From contig NZ_BSDY01000014.1 in assembly GCF_027925155.1 (NCBI RefSeq), forward strand, positions 1 to 64,000: a stretch of 64,000 nucleotides of DNA, in the 5' to 3' direction. Position 1 is the first letter of the stretch; each line of letters opens with the position of its first letter. The translations under genes and the position numbers were made by a program. Source of the stretch: Propionigenium maris DSM 9537. GTDB taxonomy: Bacteria; Fusobacteriota; Fusobacteriia; Fusobacteriales; Fusobacteriaceae. The notes beneath the pieces are model-generated. The model searched no databases, was not told the DNA's origin, and saw nothing but the letters and a program-made list of their open reading frames with translations. Positions 51,214 through 61,331 of the stretch are shown here, piece after piece.

Positions 51214-52587
51214 CTATACCCAGTTTATCATCACTCCCACTACTATAGAAGCAGCTCCTATCCCTACCCATGTAAGAAATAGAGGGGCTACGAATTTAAT
51301 CCATTTTTCATAGGGTATCTTAGCCACTCCCAGCACTGCCATGAGCACTCCCGATGTGGGGATGATTATATTGGAAAACCCATCTCCATACTGATAGGCA
51401 GATACCGCTATCTGCTTACTGACATTTACAACCTCTGCCATGGGAGTCATAAGGGGCATCACTATCATGGCCTGGCCCGAACCAGATGGAACCACAAAGT
51501 TAAATACAAGGTTAGCCAGGAACATTCCTACAGCTGATATAGCTGCCGGAAGGTAGGTAAGGGGAATGGTTATATAGTGGATAATCGTATGGATTACACT
51601 GCCATCTGTTAAAACTATTGTTATGGCTTTGGCAAATCCAATAATCAATGCCCCATAAACCATACTCTGAGCCCCCTTTATAAAGGACCTCGCCATATCA
51701 TCTGGGTGACTTCCAGAGATAATACCACTTAAGATGGCCATGACCATCATCACACCACTGAGATGGCTCATCCCCCACTTATAGTTGTAGGAGCCATAAA
51801 CGTAGATTACAAAACCTGTAATCATCACAGCAAAAACAGCCAGGTACTTTCCATGAAACTTTATATTTTCAGATCTTTCATTCTCATCATCCCAGTCTAT
51901 CTCATCAAAAACACTGAGCTTGCTGTCCTCAGACACTCTCTTTGCATATCTGTATACGTAGATTATTGTAGCTGCCATGATGGCAACACTTACTACCATC
52001 CTCAGCCCAAAGCCTGACATAGGTTCAAGGCCTGCTATAGACTGAGCTATAAGGGTATTGAAGGGGCCCATGGGAGTGGTGGCAAAACCTGCATAAGCCC
52101 CCAGGTACATCATTGCCGCTCCTACAACAGGATCAAGTTTTAGCTTCTTGGCTACAGCTATCCCTATGGGAATAAAGGCGATGGATGAGTTTACTACCAC
52201 ACCTAAGATTCCAAGGATATACATTATAAACATTACCACTGGAAGGACCATAAGCGCCTTATCTTCCAGTTTATCTATTGTGGATCCTATGGCTGCATCC
52301 AGGGCATTGGTATCGTTTATAACCTGAAAGAACCCTCCCACCATAAACACCTGAAATATTACCTCGGCACTCTGTTTCAGGCCTGTGGGAACAGAGAGAA
52401 GAAATCCCATAATCCCCACTGGAGACCTCTCTACAAAGTGAAAAGATGCAGGATCTATCATCCTCTCTCCAGGAATGAGGTTGTAGACCCCGGCAGGTAT
52501 AAGATAAGTCAGCAGAACAGAGGTCACAATAAACATCATTATAAGTGTATATGTATGGGGTACCTTCAGCTTCTTATTTTTACTCAT
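51214..52587 (-). CDS. YfcC-family carrier
   Basis: A 457-residue permease with about 11-12 membrane segments. The family pattern is clear: HTYTLIMMFIVTSVLLTYLI PAG at the start, GVVVNSSIAFIPIGIA, GAYAGFATTPMGPFNTLIAQ, and FNFVVPSGSGQA and GDGFSNIIIPTSG late. These YfcC/C4-dicarboxylate-carrier relatives move peptides, amino acids or dicarboxylates. It directly follows an M20 amidohydrolase (11 bases), so the pair likely imports and deacylates an N-acyl amino acid or cleaves a small peptide (inference). Confidence 0.85.
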   Translation of the reverse strand: MSKNKKLKVPHTYTLIMMFIVTSVLLTYLIPAGVYNLIPGERMIDPASFHFVERSPVGIMGFLLSVPTGLKQSAEVIFQVFMVGGFFQVINDTNALDAAIGSTIDKLEDKALMVLPVVMFIMYILGILGVVVNSSIAFIPIGIAVAKKLKLDPVVGAAMMYLGAYAGFATTPMGPFNTLIAQSIAGLEPMSGFGLRMVVSVAIMAATIIYVYRYAKRVSEDSKLSVFDEIDWDDENERSENIKFHGKYLAVFAVMITGFVIYVYGSYNYKWGMSHLSGVMMVMAILSGIISGSHPDDMARSFIKGAQSMVYGALIIGFAKAITIVLTDGSVIHTIIHYITIPLTYLPAAISAVGMFLANLVFNFVVPSGSGQAMIVMPLMTPMAEVVNVSKQIAVSAYQYGDGFSNIIIPTSGVLMAVLGVAKIPYEKWIKFVAPLFLTWVGIGAASIVVGVMINWV

Positions 52588-52598
52588 ATCTTCCTCCT

Positions 52599-53690
52599 TT
52601 AACCCAAACGCTTTATGATAAGCTTTTTCAATATCTCCTTTCCCGCCACCAATGAATTTTTATCAAATGTCATATGGGGGTCATGAAGCCCCGGCCTCAG
52701 ATCTGCTCCAAGACCTATATATGCAGTCTTTATATTGGCTTTTTTGCTGAAGAAGTGGAAGTCCTCTCCGCCTGCAGTCATGAGAGGGTCATCGCACTCT
52801 CCCAACACATCTGTCACAGCTTCCCTTGCCAACTGTACCATCTCCTCACTATATTCTGCAGCTGGAATCCCCGAGATATCTGTGAACTCTGCTACAGCTC
52901 CCAAAGCTTCTGCCCCACCTTTAATTGCTCCCTTAGCTTTTTCCAGGAGCTTCTCCATGAGATCGTTGTTCTCTGCTCTAAGATCAAAGGCCAGTTCCAC
53001 ATCATCTGGTATAGTATTCAGGCTGTTTCCTCCTGTTCTTATCCTAGTAACCTTTACAGAGTAGCTTTTGCCGGGGTCCAGCCTAATGGAATTTACTCCA
53101 TTTACTGCCATAACAGCAGCCTCCGCTGCATTTATTCCCAGGTGGGGTCTTGCTCCGTGAGCCAGCTTTCCCCTTATCCTTACGCTTATCTTATAGGAAG
53201 AGTTATGAACCAGAGCACAGGTGGCCTTCCCTAGAGGTTTTTCATTATAGGGTCTCAGATGTATTCCAAACATCTCCTCCACTTCGTTTATCTCACCGCT
53301 GTCTATCATAGCCAGAGCGCCCTTTCCCAACTCCTCTGCAGGCTGAAATACACTGTAGAACTTTCCCCTTCTTATACCACCCTCCATTAACTCCTTAGTC
53401 GCTGAAAGCACCATGGCTGAATGGGCATCGTGGCCGCAGGCATGTTTTAAAACTTTCTTTCCCTCTATCTCAAACTCCAGGGCATCCATATCTGCCCTCA
53501 GAGCAACCACGGGTCCCGGTACCCCGCTGTCATGTACGGCAACTACTCCTGTCCCTCCCACACCTCTTCTCACTTCCATTCCGAGCTTTGTTAGTTCATC
53601 CCCGATAAACTTGGAGGTCTGTTCCTCACAAAACCCCCTTTCTGGAATTTTATGGAGTATCTCAAAACTTTTAAATAGATAGTAACTCAT
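52599..53690 (-). CDS. M20-family amidohydrolase
   Basis: A 363-residue metallo-amidohydrolase of the hippurate hydrolase/N-acyl amino acid hydrolase group. Metal and catalytic motifs: ALRADMDALEFE, ACGHDAHSAM near 90, QPAEELGKGALAMI near 125, and HGARPHLGINAAEAA. A late HDPHMTFDKNSLV is typical. It likely releases an amino acid from an N-acyl or indole-type conjugate. I choose the ATG at 53690 because GGGGGAGAGG lies just upstream; the frame extends 25 codons further. Confidence 0.87.
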   Translation of the reverse strand: MSYYLFKSFEILHKIPERGFCEEQTSKFIGDELTKLGMEVRRGVGGTGVVAVHDSGVPGPVVALRADMDALEFEIEGKKVLKHACGHDAHSAMVLSATKELMEGGIRRGKFYSVFQPAEELGKGALAMIDSGEINEVEEMFGIHLRPYNEKPLGKATCALVHNSSYKISVRIRGKLAHGARPHLGINAAEAAVMAVNGVNSIRLDPGKSYSVKVTRIRTGGNSLNTIPDDVELAFDLRAENNDLMEKLLEKAKGAIKGGAEALGAVAEFTDISGIPAAEYSEEMVQLAREAVTDVLGECDDPLMTAGGEDFHFFSKKANIKTAYIGLGADLRPGLHDPHMTFDKNSLVAGKEILKKLIIKRLG

Positions 53691-54031
53691 GCCTCTCCCC
53701 CCTATATTTCTATAAAATAAAAAGTTGACACACTCATCCCAAAGGTCTAAGTAAGTCAACTTCATCAGCTAATTAGTTAAAAGCAGAGGGACACCCTGCT
53801 CTTCTATCCAGCCCTATCAACTATCCCTATTTTTTCACAAACCATACATCTGTCTTTAAATTTTATATACTTCTATAAAGTATAAAAGTCAAATTTAATT
53901 TTCTTTTAACTGAAACTTCTTTACTATCCGGTCTTCCAGTGACTTAAAGGGGTGTTATCTGTTCCGCTTTTATAAAAAATAAATAAATAATGATTTTTTT
54001 AGACATATTTTGAATATAGTGCAATATTTCC
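53691..54031. other. Intergenic stretch, divergent promoters
   Basis: About 340 AT-rich bases between the amidohydrolase and the cobalamin leader. I see no gene or structured RNA in them. Confidence 0.5.
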
Positions 54032-54060
54032 TTGCATTAAATTTCCAAATAAACTAAAAT
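54032..54060 (+). promoter_or_regulatory. Promoter of the cobalamin-controlled operon
   Basis: TTGCAT and TAAAAT with exact 17-base spacing, ending 10 bases before the riboswitch. Confidence 0.6.
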
Positions 54061-54069
54061 AATATCAGA

Positions 54070-54218
54070 TTAAAGGTTCCTAGATGGATAGGATGAAAAG
54101 GGAAGAGGAGTGAGATTCTCCCGCGGTCCCGCCACTGTAATGCTGACGAAAATACATAACCACTGGGTAATCGGGAAGGGTATTAGTAGGATGAAGCTAA
54201 GTCAGGAGACCTGCCTTT
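54070..54218 (+). promoter_or_regulatory. Cobalamin (AdoCbl) riboswitch
   Basis: Consensus elements appear in order: an AAAGGTTCC start, GGATGAAAAGGGAA, GGAGTGAGATTCTCCCGCGGT, the invariant CCCGCCACTGTAA, CCACTGGG...GGGAAGG, then GATGAAGCTAAGTCAGGAGA and CCTGCCT. A CGAGGACGAG stretch follows. It precedes a BtuCD-type importer and cobQ, the expected targets. Confidence 0.95.
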
Positions 54219-54320
54219 ATTTTATATCACTTGCGAGGACGAGAAGATATTTTTTAGTAATTTAATTACTCGGAGGATGTGTTTAAGGCATTGATCACAG
54301 AACCTCTATAAAAGTATCTG

Positions 54321-54345
54321 AAAGCAACCTCTCGTTGCTTTTTTT
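54321..54345 (+). terminator. Riboswitch expression-platform terminator
   Basis: AAAGCAAC-CTCTC-GTTGCTTT, an 8-bp stem followed by T-rich sequence, lies between the aptamer and the first gene. With cobalamin bound it would stop transcription. Confidence 0.82.
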
Positions 54346-54380
54346 TATTTTGACCTAAAAAATATGAAAGTGGTGAAGTA

Positions 54381-55391
54381 ATGGAAAAACAAAGATTTAG
54401 AGGATGGCTTGTAGGGGGAGGTATAGTTTTATTTATATCTATTCTGCTCTACTCCTCCATGGGGTTTATGAAACTCCCTGTAGGAGATGTATTTAAGGTG
54501 ATATTTAATATAAACGACCCTGCCATTGGAGAGACCCCTGCATTTATCATAAAGGAGGTAAGGCTTCCAAGAATCGCAGTCTCTATGATTGCAGGAGCAG
54601 CCTTGAGCCTAAGCGGCCTGGTATTTCAGGGAGTTCTACTTAACCCCCTGGCAGACCCCTATACCCTGGGGATCTCAGCTGGAGCATCCTTTGGAGCGGC
54701 TCTGGGAATCATCCTGGGAGTAAGCTTTTTGGGAGTCTTTACAGTTCCCTTTCTGGCATTCATATTCTCGCTTCTGAGCCTCTATACAGTTATGAAGATG
54801 GCCTCATTCAGCGGAAAGATAAACTCCATCTCCCTGATCCTTTCAGGGGTTATTGTGGGATCCTTCTTCTCAGCAGGGCTTAGCTTTACCAAGTATATTG
54901 CCGGGGACGATGTGGCATCTATAGTATTCTGGCTTATGGGAAGCTTCTCATCTAAGACATGGCCCGAGGCATATATCCTGGGAGGAACTACCCTGGCTGC
55001 TCTATCGGTATTTCTCTACTACGGGGATGAACTAAATATCATCTCTCTGGGAGAGAAGAATGCCATTGCCATGGGAGTGGACACAAGCAGGGTAAGAAAG
55101 ATCCTTCTTGTTACTGCCTCAATCCTTTCTGCTGTAGCTGTTTCAGTATGCGGAATTATAGGATTTGTGGGACTTATCGTTCCTCACCTTATGAGGTTTT
55201 TAGTGGGTACCGACAACAGGAGGCTTACCCTTATCTCTGCTTTATGGGGAGCTATCATTCTCTCTGCTGCAGATAATATGGTAAGAGCTGTACTTCCCAA
55301 TGAGATTCCCATCGGTATAATGACAGCCCTTCTGGGGGCACCATTCTTTGCCTTCATCTTTAGAAAGAAGCTGAGAGGGGGAAGACTGTAA
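54381..55391 (+). CDS. btuC: FecCD/BtuC-family permease, cobalamin type
   Basis: A 336-residue inner-membrane permease with about 10 membrane segments. FecCD family landmarks are RLPRIAVSMIAGAALSLSGL, NPLADPYTLGISAGASFGAA, GIIGFVGLIVPHLMRFLVGT (ATPase contact) and EIPIGIMTALLGAPFFAFIF. The cobalamin riboswitch upstream makes corrinoid its probable substrate, though siderophore relatives look alike. It overlaps the ATPase gene by one base. Confidence 0.85.
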   Translation: MEKQRFRGWLVGGGIVLFISILLYSSMGFMKLPVGDVFKVIFNINDPAIGETPAFIIKEVRLPRIAVSMIAGAALSLSGLVFQGVLLNPLADPYTLGISAGASFGAALGIILGVSFLGVFTVPFLAFIFSLLSLYTVMKMASFSGKINSISLILSGVIVGSFFSAGLSFTKYIAGDDVASIVFWLMGSFSSKTWPEAYILGGTTLAALSVFLYYGDELNIISLGEKNAIAMGVDTSRVRKILLVTASILSAVAVSVCGIIGFVGLIVPHLMRFLVGTDNRRLTLISALWGAIILSAADNMVRAVLPNEIPIGIMTALLGAPFFAFIFRKKLRGGRL

Positions 55392-56155
55392 TGATAAAGA
55401 CTAAGGATATAAGATATTCCGTTCCCGGCAAGGAAATAATCAAGGGAATAGATATCAAGATAGAAAAAGGAAAATTTTACGGGATCCTGGGTCCCAATGG
55501 AAGCGGGAAGACCACCCTTCTGGATATCCTGGCTGGGATTATAGAGGGATGGTCTGGGGAGATAGAGGTAGACGGTAGGGAAGTAGATAGATACTCCAAG
55601 AAGGACCTGGCCAAGGTACTGGCCCTTGTACCTCAGAACTTTGATACCTCCTTCCCCTTCAGTGTGGAGGAGGTCTTAGAGATGGGACGTTACCCGCACA
55701 AGAAGAAGTTTAGCTATGGAAGTAAGGGAGACAAAAAGATAATCGATGACGTTGTGGAGGAACTGGAGCTTCAGGATATGCTGAAGAAGAAGATTACAGA
55801 CCTCAGTGGAGGAGAGAGGCAGAGAGTTGTTTTTGGTAAGGCTCTTATTCAGGACACTCAGCTACTCTTCCTAGATGAGTCTACCTCCAACTTAGACCCC
55901 TACTACGCTCACTCACTCCTTACAAAAGTAAGAAGTAGGGTAGAGGAGAGAGGCCTCACTGTAATATCTGTATTCCACGACTTCAACCTGGCCTCTCTCT
56001 ACTGCGATGAAGTGATCTTTATAAAGGATGGAAAAGTGGTGAAGAGCGGCGAAACAGCTCATACCCTATCTCCTGAGAACATTAAGTACGTATTCAATGT
56101 AAACAGCAGGATCATGGAGGATGAGGACAAGAAGTTTGTAATTCCTTACATGTAG
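55391..56155 (+). CDS. btuD: ABC ATPase, cobalamin type
   Basis: A 254-residue ATPase. Walker A GPNGSGKTT near 37, Q-loop LVPQNFD, signature LSGGERQRV near 138, Walker B LLFLDEST and H-loop VFHDFNLA. Family features ALVPQ, SVEEVLEMGRYPH fit the FepC/BtuD group. No periplasmic binding protein gene follows here; it must lie elsewhere or be shared. Confidence 0.86.
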   Translation: MIKTKDIRYSVPGKEIIKGIDIKIEKGKFYGILGPNGSGKTTLLDILAGIIEGWSGEIEVDGREVDRYSKKDLAKVLALVPQNFDTSFPFSVEEVLEMGRYPHKKKFSYGSKGDKKIIDDVVEELELQDMLKKKITDLSGGERQRVVFGKALIQDTQLLFLDESTSNLDPYYAHSLLTKVRSRVEERGLTVISVFHDFNLASLYCDEVIFIKDGKVVKSGETAHTLSPENIKYVFNVNSRIMEDEDKKFVIPYM

Positions 56156-56192
56156 AAATCAGTTATTTCTACATGTAAATTAAAATCTTTTT

Positions 56193-56356
56193 TTCCTTTC
56201 TTTGCTTGTCCAAAGAAAGGAACCAAGAAAAGACACCTATTTTTAATAGTTTCTTAGTTTATTATTAATAATCCGTCTTTTTACAGCTACAGTCCTCGTT
56301 CTGAATGTTAAAAATGGTGAAAAACACTGCGGAACTTAACTTGTCGGACGACTGAG
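56193..56356 (+). repeat. Decayed repeat, family 2, copy 2
   Basis: It begins with a hairpin CCTTTCTTTG...CAAAGAAAGG followed by AACCAAGAAAAGACACC and ends GCGGAACTTAACTTGTCGGACGACTGAG. The same landmarks occur in order on the minus strand at 9437-9267. Confidence 0.5.
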
Positions 56357-56672
56357 TAGAAATCTTTCTGTACAAAGCTATATTACTTAAAAATAGGGAC
56401 TCTAGAACTCTGAGGTAAAAGTAAATAATATTATCATAAATAACTTAGTGGCAATGAAATAAGACTCAAACCGGCCATTTAAAAATATCATCAATGGTAT
56501 GTTAGAAATAAAATCTAGAAAACATCGTCGACTTTCTGAGAGCCGTAACAATCGATAAGATTTTTTCAGGTTTTATTCAACATTAAATAGATATTTTCAA
56601 TCGGCTTTGATTTTTAGGTTACCTTTTATCAAGAAAAAGGTGATAATCATATTTAAAAAGGGGAGAAAGTTT
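56357..56672 (+). other. Intergenic stretch before cobQ
   Basis: About 315 AT-rich bases without a supported gene. I see no second cobalamin aptamer, so cobQ is either read through from the upstream operon or has its own unseen promoter. Confidence 0.5.
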
Positions 56673-58160
56673 ATGAAAAAGCATAAAAAACTAATGATAA
56701 TGGGAACTGCATCCAATGTAGGAAAGAGCATTATTACCACAGCTCTCTGCAGAATATTATATAAGAGGGGGCACAGTGTATGTCCATTTAAGTCTCAGAA
56801 TATGGCTCTAAACTCCTTTATAACCAAGGACGGCCTTGAGATGGGAAGAGCCCAAGTTGTTCAGGCTGAGGCCTGCAACATAGATCCTGAAGCATATATG
56901 AACCCCATCCTTTTAAAACCAACTACTAACAGAAAATCCCAGGTTATCCTAAATGGAAAGGTTGTGAAGAACATGGATTCCATGGAGTACTCTGCCAAGA
57001 AGGACTTCCTCAAGGCCAAAGTAGAGGAGACCTATGATTTCGTAAAGAATAACTACGATATCTCCATCATCGAGGGGGCTGGAAGCTGCGCCGAGATAAA
57101 CCTGAAGGACAGGGATATTGTAAATATGGGTATGGCTGAGATAGCAGATTCTCCTGTTATCCTTGTAGCAGATATCGATAGGGGAGGGGTTTTTGCTTCT
57201 ATCCTTGGAACTCTTATGCTTCTAGAGGATCACGAAAAGGAGAGGGTAAAGGGAATCATCATAAATAAGTTCAGGGGAGATGTAAAGCTCCTAGAACCTG
57301 GTATCAGAAAGCTTGAAGAGATGATGGGAAAACCTGTATTAGGGGTTCTTCCATACTCTGATGTGGATATAGAGGATGAGGATTCTGTAACTGAAAGGTT
57401 TAAGAAGACAAACAGCGACAGGGATATAAGCATCTCTGTAGTAAGGATCGGGCATATGTCAAACTTCACAGATATGGATGTTCTCTCCAAGTACAGCGAT
57501 GTTTCCCTGAAGTATGTAAACCATGCCAGTGAGCTGGGAGATGAGGACATTATAATCATACCTGGATCCAAGAATACCATAGAGGATCTAAAGGATATCA
57601 AGGACAGAGGAATTGCTGAAAAGATAATCAAGTGTGCCAGAAAGGGAACTGTAATCTTCGGTATCTGTGGAGGATATCAGATGCTTGGAGAGAAGCTGTG
57701 CGACCCTACAGGTGTAGAAAGCTCCCTTCCAGAGATAGGTGGACTTGGCCTTCTGGATATGGAAACCTATATGGAGGGGGAGAAGATGACCACTCAGTAC
57801 AGGGGTACAATAGAGGTAGGCAGCGAGTTCCTTCAGGGCACAGAGGGAATGGTAGTAGAGGGATATGAGATCCACCAAGGTAGAACAACTGGGGAGGAGA
57901 AGAATGTCTTTCTTAGAGGGGAAACAGATATAAAGGGAGTATACAGGGACAACATTATAGGAACCTATATCCACGGAATATTTGATAACCCTGAGTTTAC
58001 AAGAACCTTCCTTAACAATGTGAGGAGGATAAAGGGGCTAGATGCTATAGAGGAAACTATAGACCTCAAGGAGTATAAGGAAAGAGAGTTTGATAAGCTG
58101 GCTGAGATATTCATAGAAAATATAGATATGGATAAGATCTCTGAGATCTTAAATATCTAA
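56673..58160 (+). CDS. cobQ: Adenosylcobyric acid synthase
   Basis: A 495-residue amidotransferase (CbiP/CobQ) that amidates adenosylcobyrinic a,c-diamide to adenosylcobyric acid. An N-terminal dethiobiotin-synthetase-like ATPase starts MIMGTASNVGKS and includes CPFKSQNMALNS and IEGAGSCAEINL. The C-terminal glutaminase has Cys in FGICGGYQMLG near 335 and His in GTYIHGIFDNP near 435. The ATG at 56673 has GGGGAGA upstream. It stands 517 bases after btuD; no other cob genes are in the window. Confidence 0.93.
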   Translation: MKKHKKLMIMGTASNVGKSIITTALCRILYKRGHSVCPFKSQNMALNSFITKDGLEMGRAQVVQAEACNIDPEAYMNPILLKPTTNRKSQVILNGKVVKNMDSMEYSAKKDFLKAKVEETYDFVKNNYDISIIEGAGSCAEINLKDRDIVNMGMAEIADSPVILVADIDRGGVFASILGTLMLLEDHEKERVKGIIINKFRGDVKLLEPGIRKLEEMMGKPVLGVLPYSDVDIEDEDSVTERFKKTNSDRDISISVVRIGHMSNFTDMDVLSKYSDVSLKYVNHASELGDEDIIIIPGSKNTIEDLKDIKDRGIAEKIIKCARKGTVIFGICGGYQMLGEKLCDPTGVESSLPEIGGLGLLDMETYMEGEKMTTQYRGTIEVGSEFLQGTEGMVVEGYEIHQGRTTGEEKNVFLRGETDIKGVYRDNIIGTYIHGIFDNPEFTRTFLNNVRRIKGLDAIEETIDLKEYKEREFDKLAEIFIENIDMDKISEILNI

Positions 58161-58193
58161 AGTTAAGTATTTCAATACTTTCACAACTAACAT

Positions 58194-58221
58194 AAAAAGG
58201 AGCCAAAATTGGCTCCTTTTT
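58194..58221. terminator. Bidirectional terminator
   Basis: AAAAAGGAGCC-AAAATT-GGCTCCTTTTT, an 11-bp perfect stem between cobQ and the convergent rdgB. The preceding TTTCAATACTTTCACAACTAACA weakly recalls the right half of the dispersed repeat. Confidence 0.9.
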
Positions 58222-58225
58222 ATTT

Positions 58226-58819
58226 CTATAATATTTCCTTTATCTCTTTTTTTAGCAATTCCAGAGCTTTAGCTCTGTGGCTTATCTTGTTCTTGATCTC
58301 AGGAATTTCTGCAAGGGTTTTAGAGTATTCAGGTACCAGGAAGTGCGGATCATATCCAAATCCGTCTGTTCCACGAGGTGTATCTACGATCTCTCCCTCT
58401 ATCTCCCCTCTGAATGAGTGGATCTCACCACTTGGCTTTGCAAGGGTAATTACACACACAAACTTAGCTCTTCTGTCCTCTATCCCAGATAGCTCCTTCA
58501 CTAACTTCTCATTATTAGTGTCATCGGTAGCATTCTCACCAGAGTACCTAGCTGAATAAACTCCTGGAGCTCCATCTAGTGCTTCCACACACAGTCCAGA
58601 GTCATCTGCAATTGCAGGCATATCTAAGAATTTTGATATCTCCAGAGCTTTTTTAGCTGAGTTAGCCTCAAAGGTATCTCCATCCTCTACTACCTCTGGA
58701 ATCTCTATCCCATCCTGGATAGACAGTATCTCCACATCAAAACCTTCAAAGATAGCCGATATCTCCTTTATCTTCTTCTTATTTCCAGTAGCCAGAAATA
58801 CTTTTTTTACTCCATCCAT
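58226..58819 (-). CDS. rdgB: dITP/XTP pyrophosphatase
   Basis: A 197-residue HAM1/RdgB enzyme that removes non-canonical purine triphosphates. Motifs: VFLATGNKKKIKEI at the start, DDSGLCVEALDGAPGVYSAR near 70, GTDGFGYDPHF near 150 and SHRAKALELL at the end. It follows rph by two bases, a common pairing. Last gene of the lipid A operon. Confidence 0.94.
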   Translation of the reverse strand: MDGVKKVFLATGNKKKIKEISAIFEGFDVEILSIQDGIEIPEVVEDGDTFEANSAKKALEISKFLDMPAIADDSGLCVEALDGAPGVYSARYSGENATDDTNNEKLVKELSGIEDRRAKFVCVITLAKPSGEIHSFRGEIEGEIVDTPRGTDGFGYDPHFLVPEYSKTLAEIPEIKNKISHRAKALELLKKEIKEIL

Positions 58820-58821
58820 CT

Positions 58822-59556
58822 CTAGTTGCTCCCTTCCTCGATTGCCTTATTCTGCATCTCAACAAGCTCCTTGATTCCCTGCTCTGCAAGGTCAAGCATA
58901 GCATTTAGTTCCGCTCTACTATAGGTAGCTTCCTCTCCAGTTCCCTGAACCTCTACATACTCTCCATCGGCATTCATGATTACATTCATATCCACCTGAG
59001 CTGCTGCATCCTCAGTGTACTTAAGGTCGATCATAGGCTTGTCTCCTACAATTCCCACACTGATAGCTGCTACATTGGAAAGGATTGGGTTTTCAGGAAG
59101 TTTTCCCTCTGCTATAAGCTTGTTTACAGCTATTGCAAGAGCTATGAATCCTCCTGTTATAGAAGCTGTTCTTGTACCGCCATCTGCCTGGATTACATCA
59201 CAGTCCACAGTGATACTTCTCTCTCCCAGCTTTTCAAGGTCGATGCACGCTCTTAAAGATCTACCGATAAGTCTCTGGATCTCCATAGTTCTTCCAGAAA
59301 GCTTTCCCTTAGCAGCTTCTCTGATATTTCTATCCTCTGTTGCTCTTGGAAGCATAGAGTACTCAGCTGTTACCCATCCTCTTCCTTTATTTCTTAAAAA
59401 TGGAGGTAGTTTCTCACTTATAGACGCAGTACAAATCACCTTTGTATTTCCCATCTCTATAAGTACAGATCCTTCTGCGTGCATTGTGAATCCTGTTATG
59501 ATTCTCGCCTCTCTAAGTTGATCTAAAGATCTGCTATCCTCTCTTAAAAATTCCAT
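58822..59556 (-). CDS. rph: Ribonuclease PH
   Basis: A 244-residue phosphorolytic exoribonuclease that trims tRNA 3' ends. Motifs: [34 protein letters not shown] near 80, [33 protein letters not shown] near 120 and [15 protein letters not shown]. It shares one base with the msbA-like gene. Confidence 0.95.
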   Translation of the reverse strand: MEFLREDSRSLDQLREARIITGFTMHAEGSVLIEMGNTKVICTASISEKLPPFLRNKGRGWVTAEYSMLPRATEDRNIREAAKGKLSGRTMEIQRLIGRSLRACIDLEKLGERSITVDCDVIQADGGTRTASITGGFIALAIAVNKLIAEGKLPENPILSNVAAISVGIVGDKPMIDLKYTEDAAAQVDMNVIMNADGEYVEVQGTGEEATYSRAELNAMLDLAEQGIKELVEMQNKAIEEGSN

Positions 59557-61328
59557 TAAACTTCCTCCTCTTTTATCTTACCAAATTGTGTCTCGTATAA
59601 CTTTTTATAGATTCCATCCTGAGCCAGGAGCTCATTGTGGCTTCCTACTTCCTTTATCTCTGCCTTATCCATAACCACTATCTTATCTGCATTTATTATA
59701 GTAGATAATCTGTGGGCTATTACAAAGGTAGTTCTTCCTATCATCAGCTTATCAAGGGCATCCTGAACCAGTCTTTCAGATTCAGTATCCAGAGCACTTG
59801 TAGCCTCATCCAGTATCATTATCTGCGGATTCTGAATAAGAGCTCTTGCTATGGCTATCCTCTGCTTCTGACCACCAGAAAGAAGGGCTCCCCTCTCTCC
59901 CACTTCAGTGTTAAACCCATTTTCAAACTCCATGATGAAATCATAGGCATTTGCCATCTTAGCAGCTTCTATTACCTCTTCTGGAGTGGCATTGTCCCTT
60001 CCATAGGATATATTTGATGCTATAGTCCCGCTAAAGAGGAAGGTCTCCTGAGGCACTATTCCAATATGTCTTCTGTAGTCCTTCAGTGAGTAGTTTTTGG
60101 TGTCCACGCCATTTATTTTGATAGATCCGCTTGTTGTCTCATAGAATCTTGGGATCAGGTTCACAAGGGTACTCTTTCCACTTCCACTTTTACCTACTAG
60201 AGCCACTACCTCACCAGGCTTTACATCCAGGTTAAAGTCCTTTATGGCAGGCTCCGTACCATTTTCATAGGTAAAGTTAAGATCTTCAAAGGAGATATTT
60301 TCTACATTGGAATTGAATTCAACCTTCTCTCCATAGTAATCCTTTTCAAGTTCCTCGTCCAGGATCTCGATTACCCTGTCTGCCGATGGAAGTCTTTCCT
60401 GAAGTTCATTGTTTCTCTTAACCAGCTTTTTTATAGGACTCTGCATAAGTCCAAGAGCAGTTACAAAGGACACAAGATCTCCTGGAGTAAGGGTTCCCTT
60501 TACTACTACAAGGTATCCACCATAACCTGCTACAAGAGCTACCATGACAGTTCCCAGTACCTCGTTTATTGGAGAAACCTTTGCCCCTATCTTCTTCGTT
60601 TTAAAGGATGTATCAAACTCCTGCTGAGTCCACTCAGAATAATACTCCTGATACTTTTCTTCCCTAGAGAAGGATTTTATTACACTCATCCCAAGAAGAC
60701 TTTCCTGGGTAAATGAGGTTGCTTCTCCCACTATATCCTGCCTCTTTCTACCAGATTTTCTAAGTTTTTTAGTATACTTTCTGATAAGTCCCATTACTGC
60801 AGGAAGAACTGTCAGTGATACCAAGGACAGTACTATATTTACCTGGAACATCCTTGCCATAAGGACCAGTGCCAAGATAAACTCCTTCATAAGGTCAAAG
60901 ATCATAAATCCGATCTTTCCAAGGGTAGATGCATCACCAGAAAGCCTGGCCATTATATCCCCTAACTTATTTCTCTTGTAGTAGGAAGTTGGCAGATAGA
61001 GAAGATGCTTGAATATATCCTGCTTTATCTCCCTTCTTATAACCTCAGTAACATAGGATGACTTTATATCAGCCACATAGGTGACAACTCCCTTTAGCAG
61101 AGTGGCACCTACCAGTCCTCCTATTACAAGGACAAGCATATTGACATCCTTTTTAATAAGTACCTCATCTACAAGATACTTACTCAGCCATGCTGGTACA
61201 GCACTTAAAGCTGAAGCAATAAAAGTCAGTACAATTGAGGTTATAAGTAGCATCTTGTGATTTAGACTGTACTCCAAAAATGTAGCCAGTGATTTATTGC
61301 TAAATGAAAACCTTGATTTCTTTTTCAT
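59556..61328 (-). CDS. msbA: MsbA-like lipid A ABC exporter
   Basis: A 590-residue half transporter with six membrane helices (about 20-310) and a C-terminal ATPase: Walker [12 protein letters not shown] near 375, Q-loop [10 protein letters not shown], signature [15 protein letters not shown] near 480, Walker [13 protein letters not shown]. Generic exporters look alike, but its place between lpxB and downstream genes supports flipping of lipid A core across the inner membrane. It follows lpxB by 3 bases. Confidence 0.85.
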   Translation of the reverse strand: MKKKSRFSFSNKSLATFLEYSLNHKMLLITSIVLTFIASALSAVPAWLSKYLVDEVLIKKDVNMLVLVIGGLVGATLLKGVVTYVADIKSSYVTEVIRREIKQDIFKHLLYLPTSYYKRNKLGDIMARLSGDASTLGKIGFMIFDLMKEFILALVLMARMFQVNIVLSLVSLTVLPAVMGLIRKYTKKLRKSGRKRQDIVGEATSFTQESLLGMSVIKSFSREEKYQEYYSEWTQQEFDTSFKTKKIGAKVSPINEVLGTVMVALVAGYGGYLVVVKGTLTPGDLVSFVTALGLMQSPIKKLVKRNNELQERLPSADRVIEILDEELEKDYYGEKVEFNSNVENISFEDLNFTYENGTEPAIKDFNLDVKPGEVVALVGKSGSGKSTLVNLIPRFYETTSGSIKINGVDTKNYSLKDYRRHIGIVPQETFLFSGTIASNISYGRDNATPEEVIEAAKMANAYDFIMEFENGFNTEVGERGALLSGGQKQRIAIARALIQNPQIMILDEATSALDTESERLVQDALDKLMIGRTTFVIAHRLSTIINADKIVVMDKAEIKEVGSHNELLAQDGIYKKLYETQFGKIKEEEV

Positions 61329-61331
61329 AGT

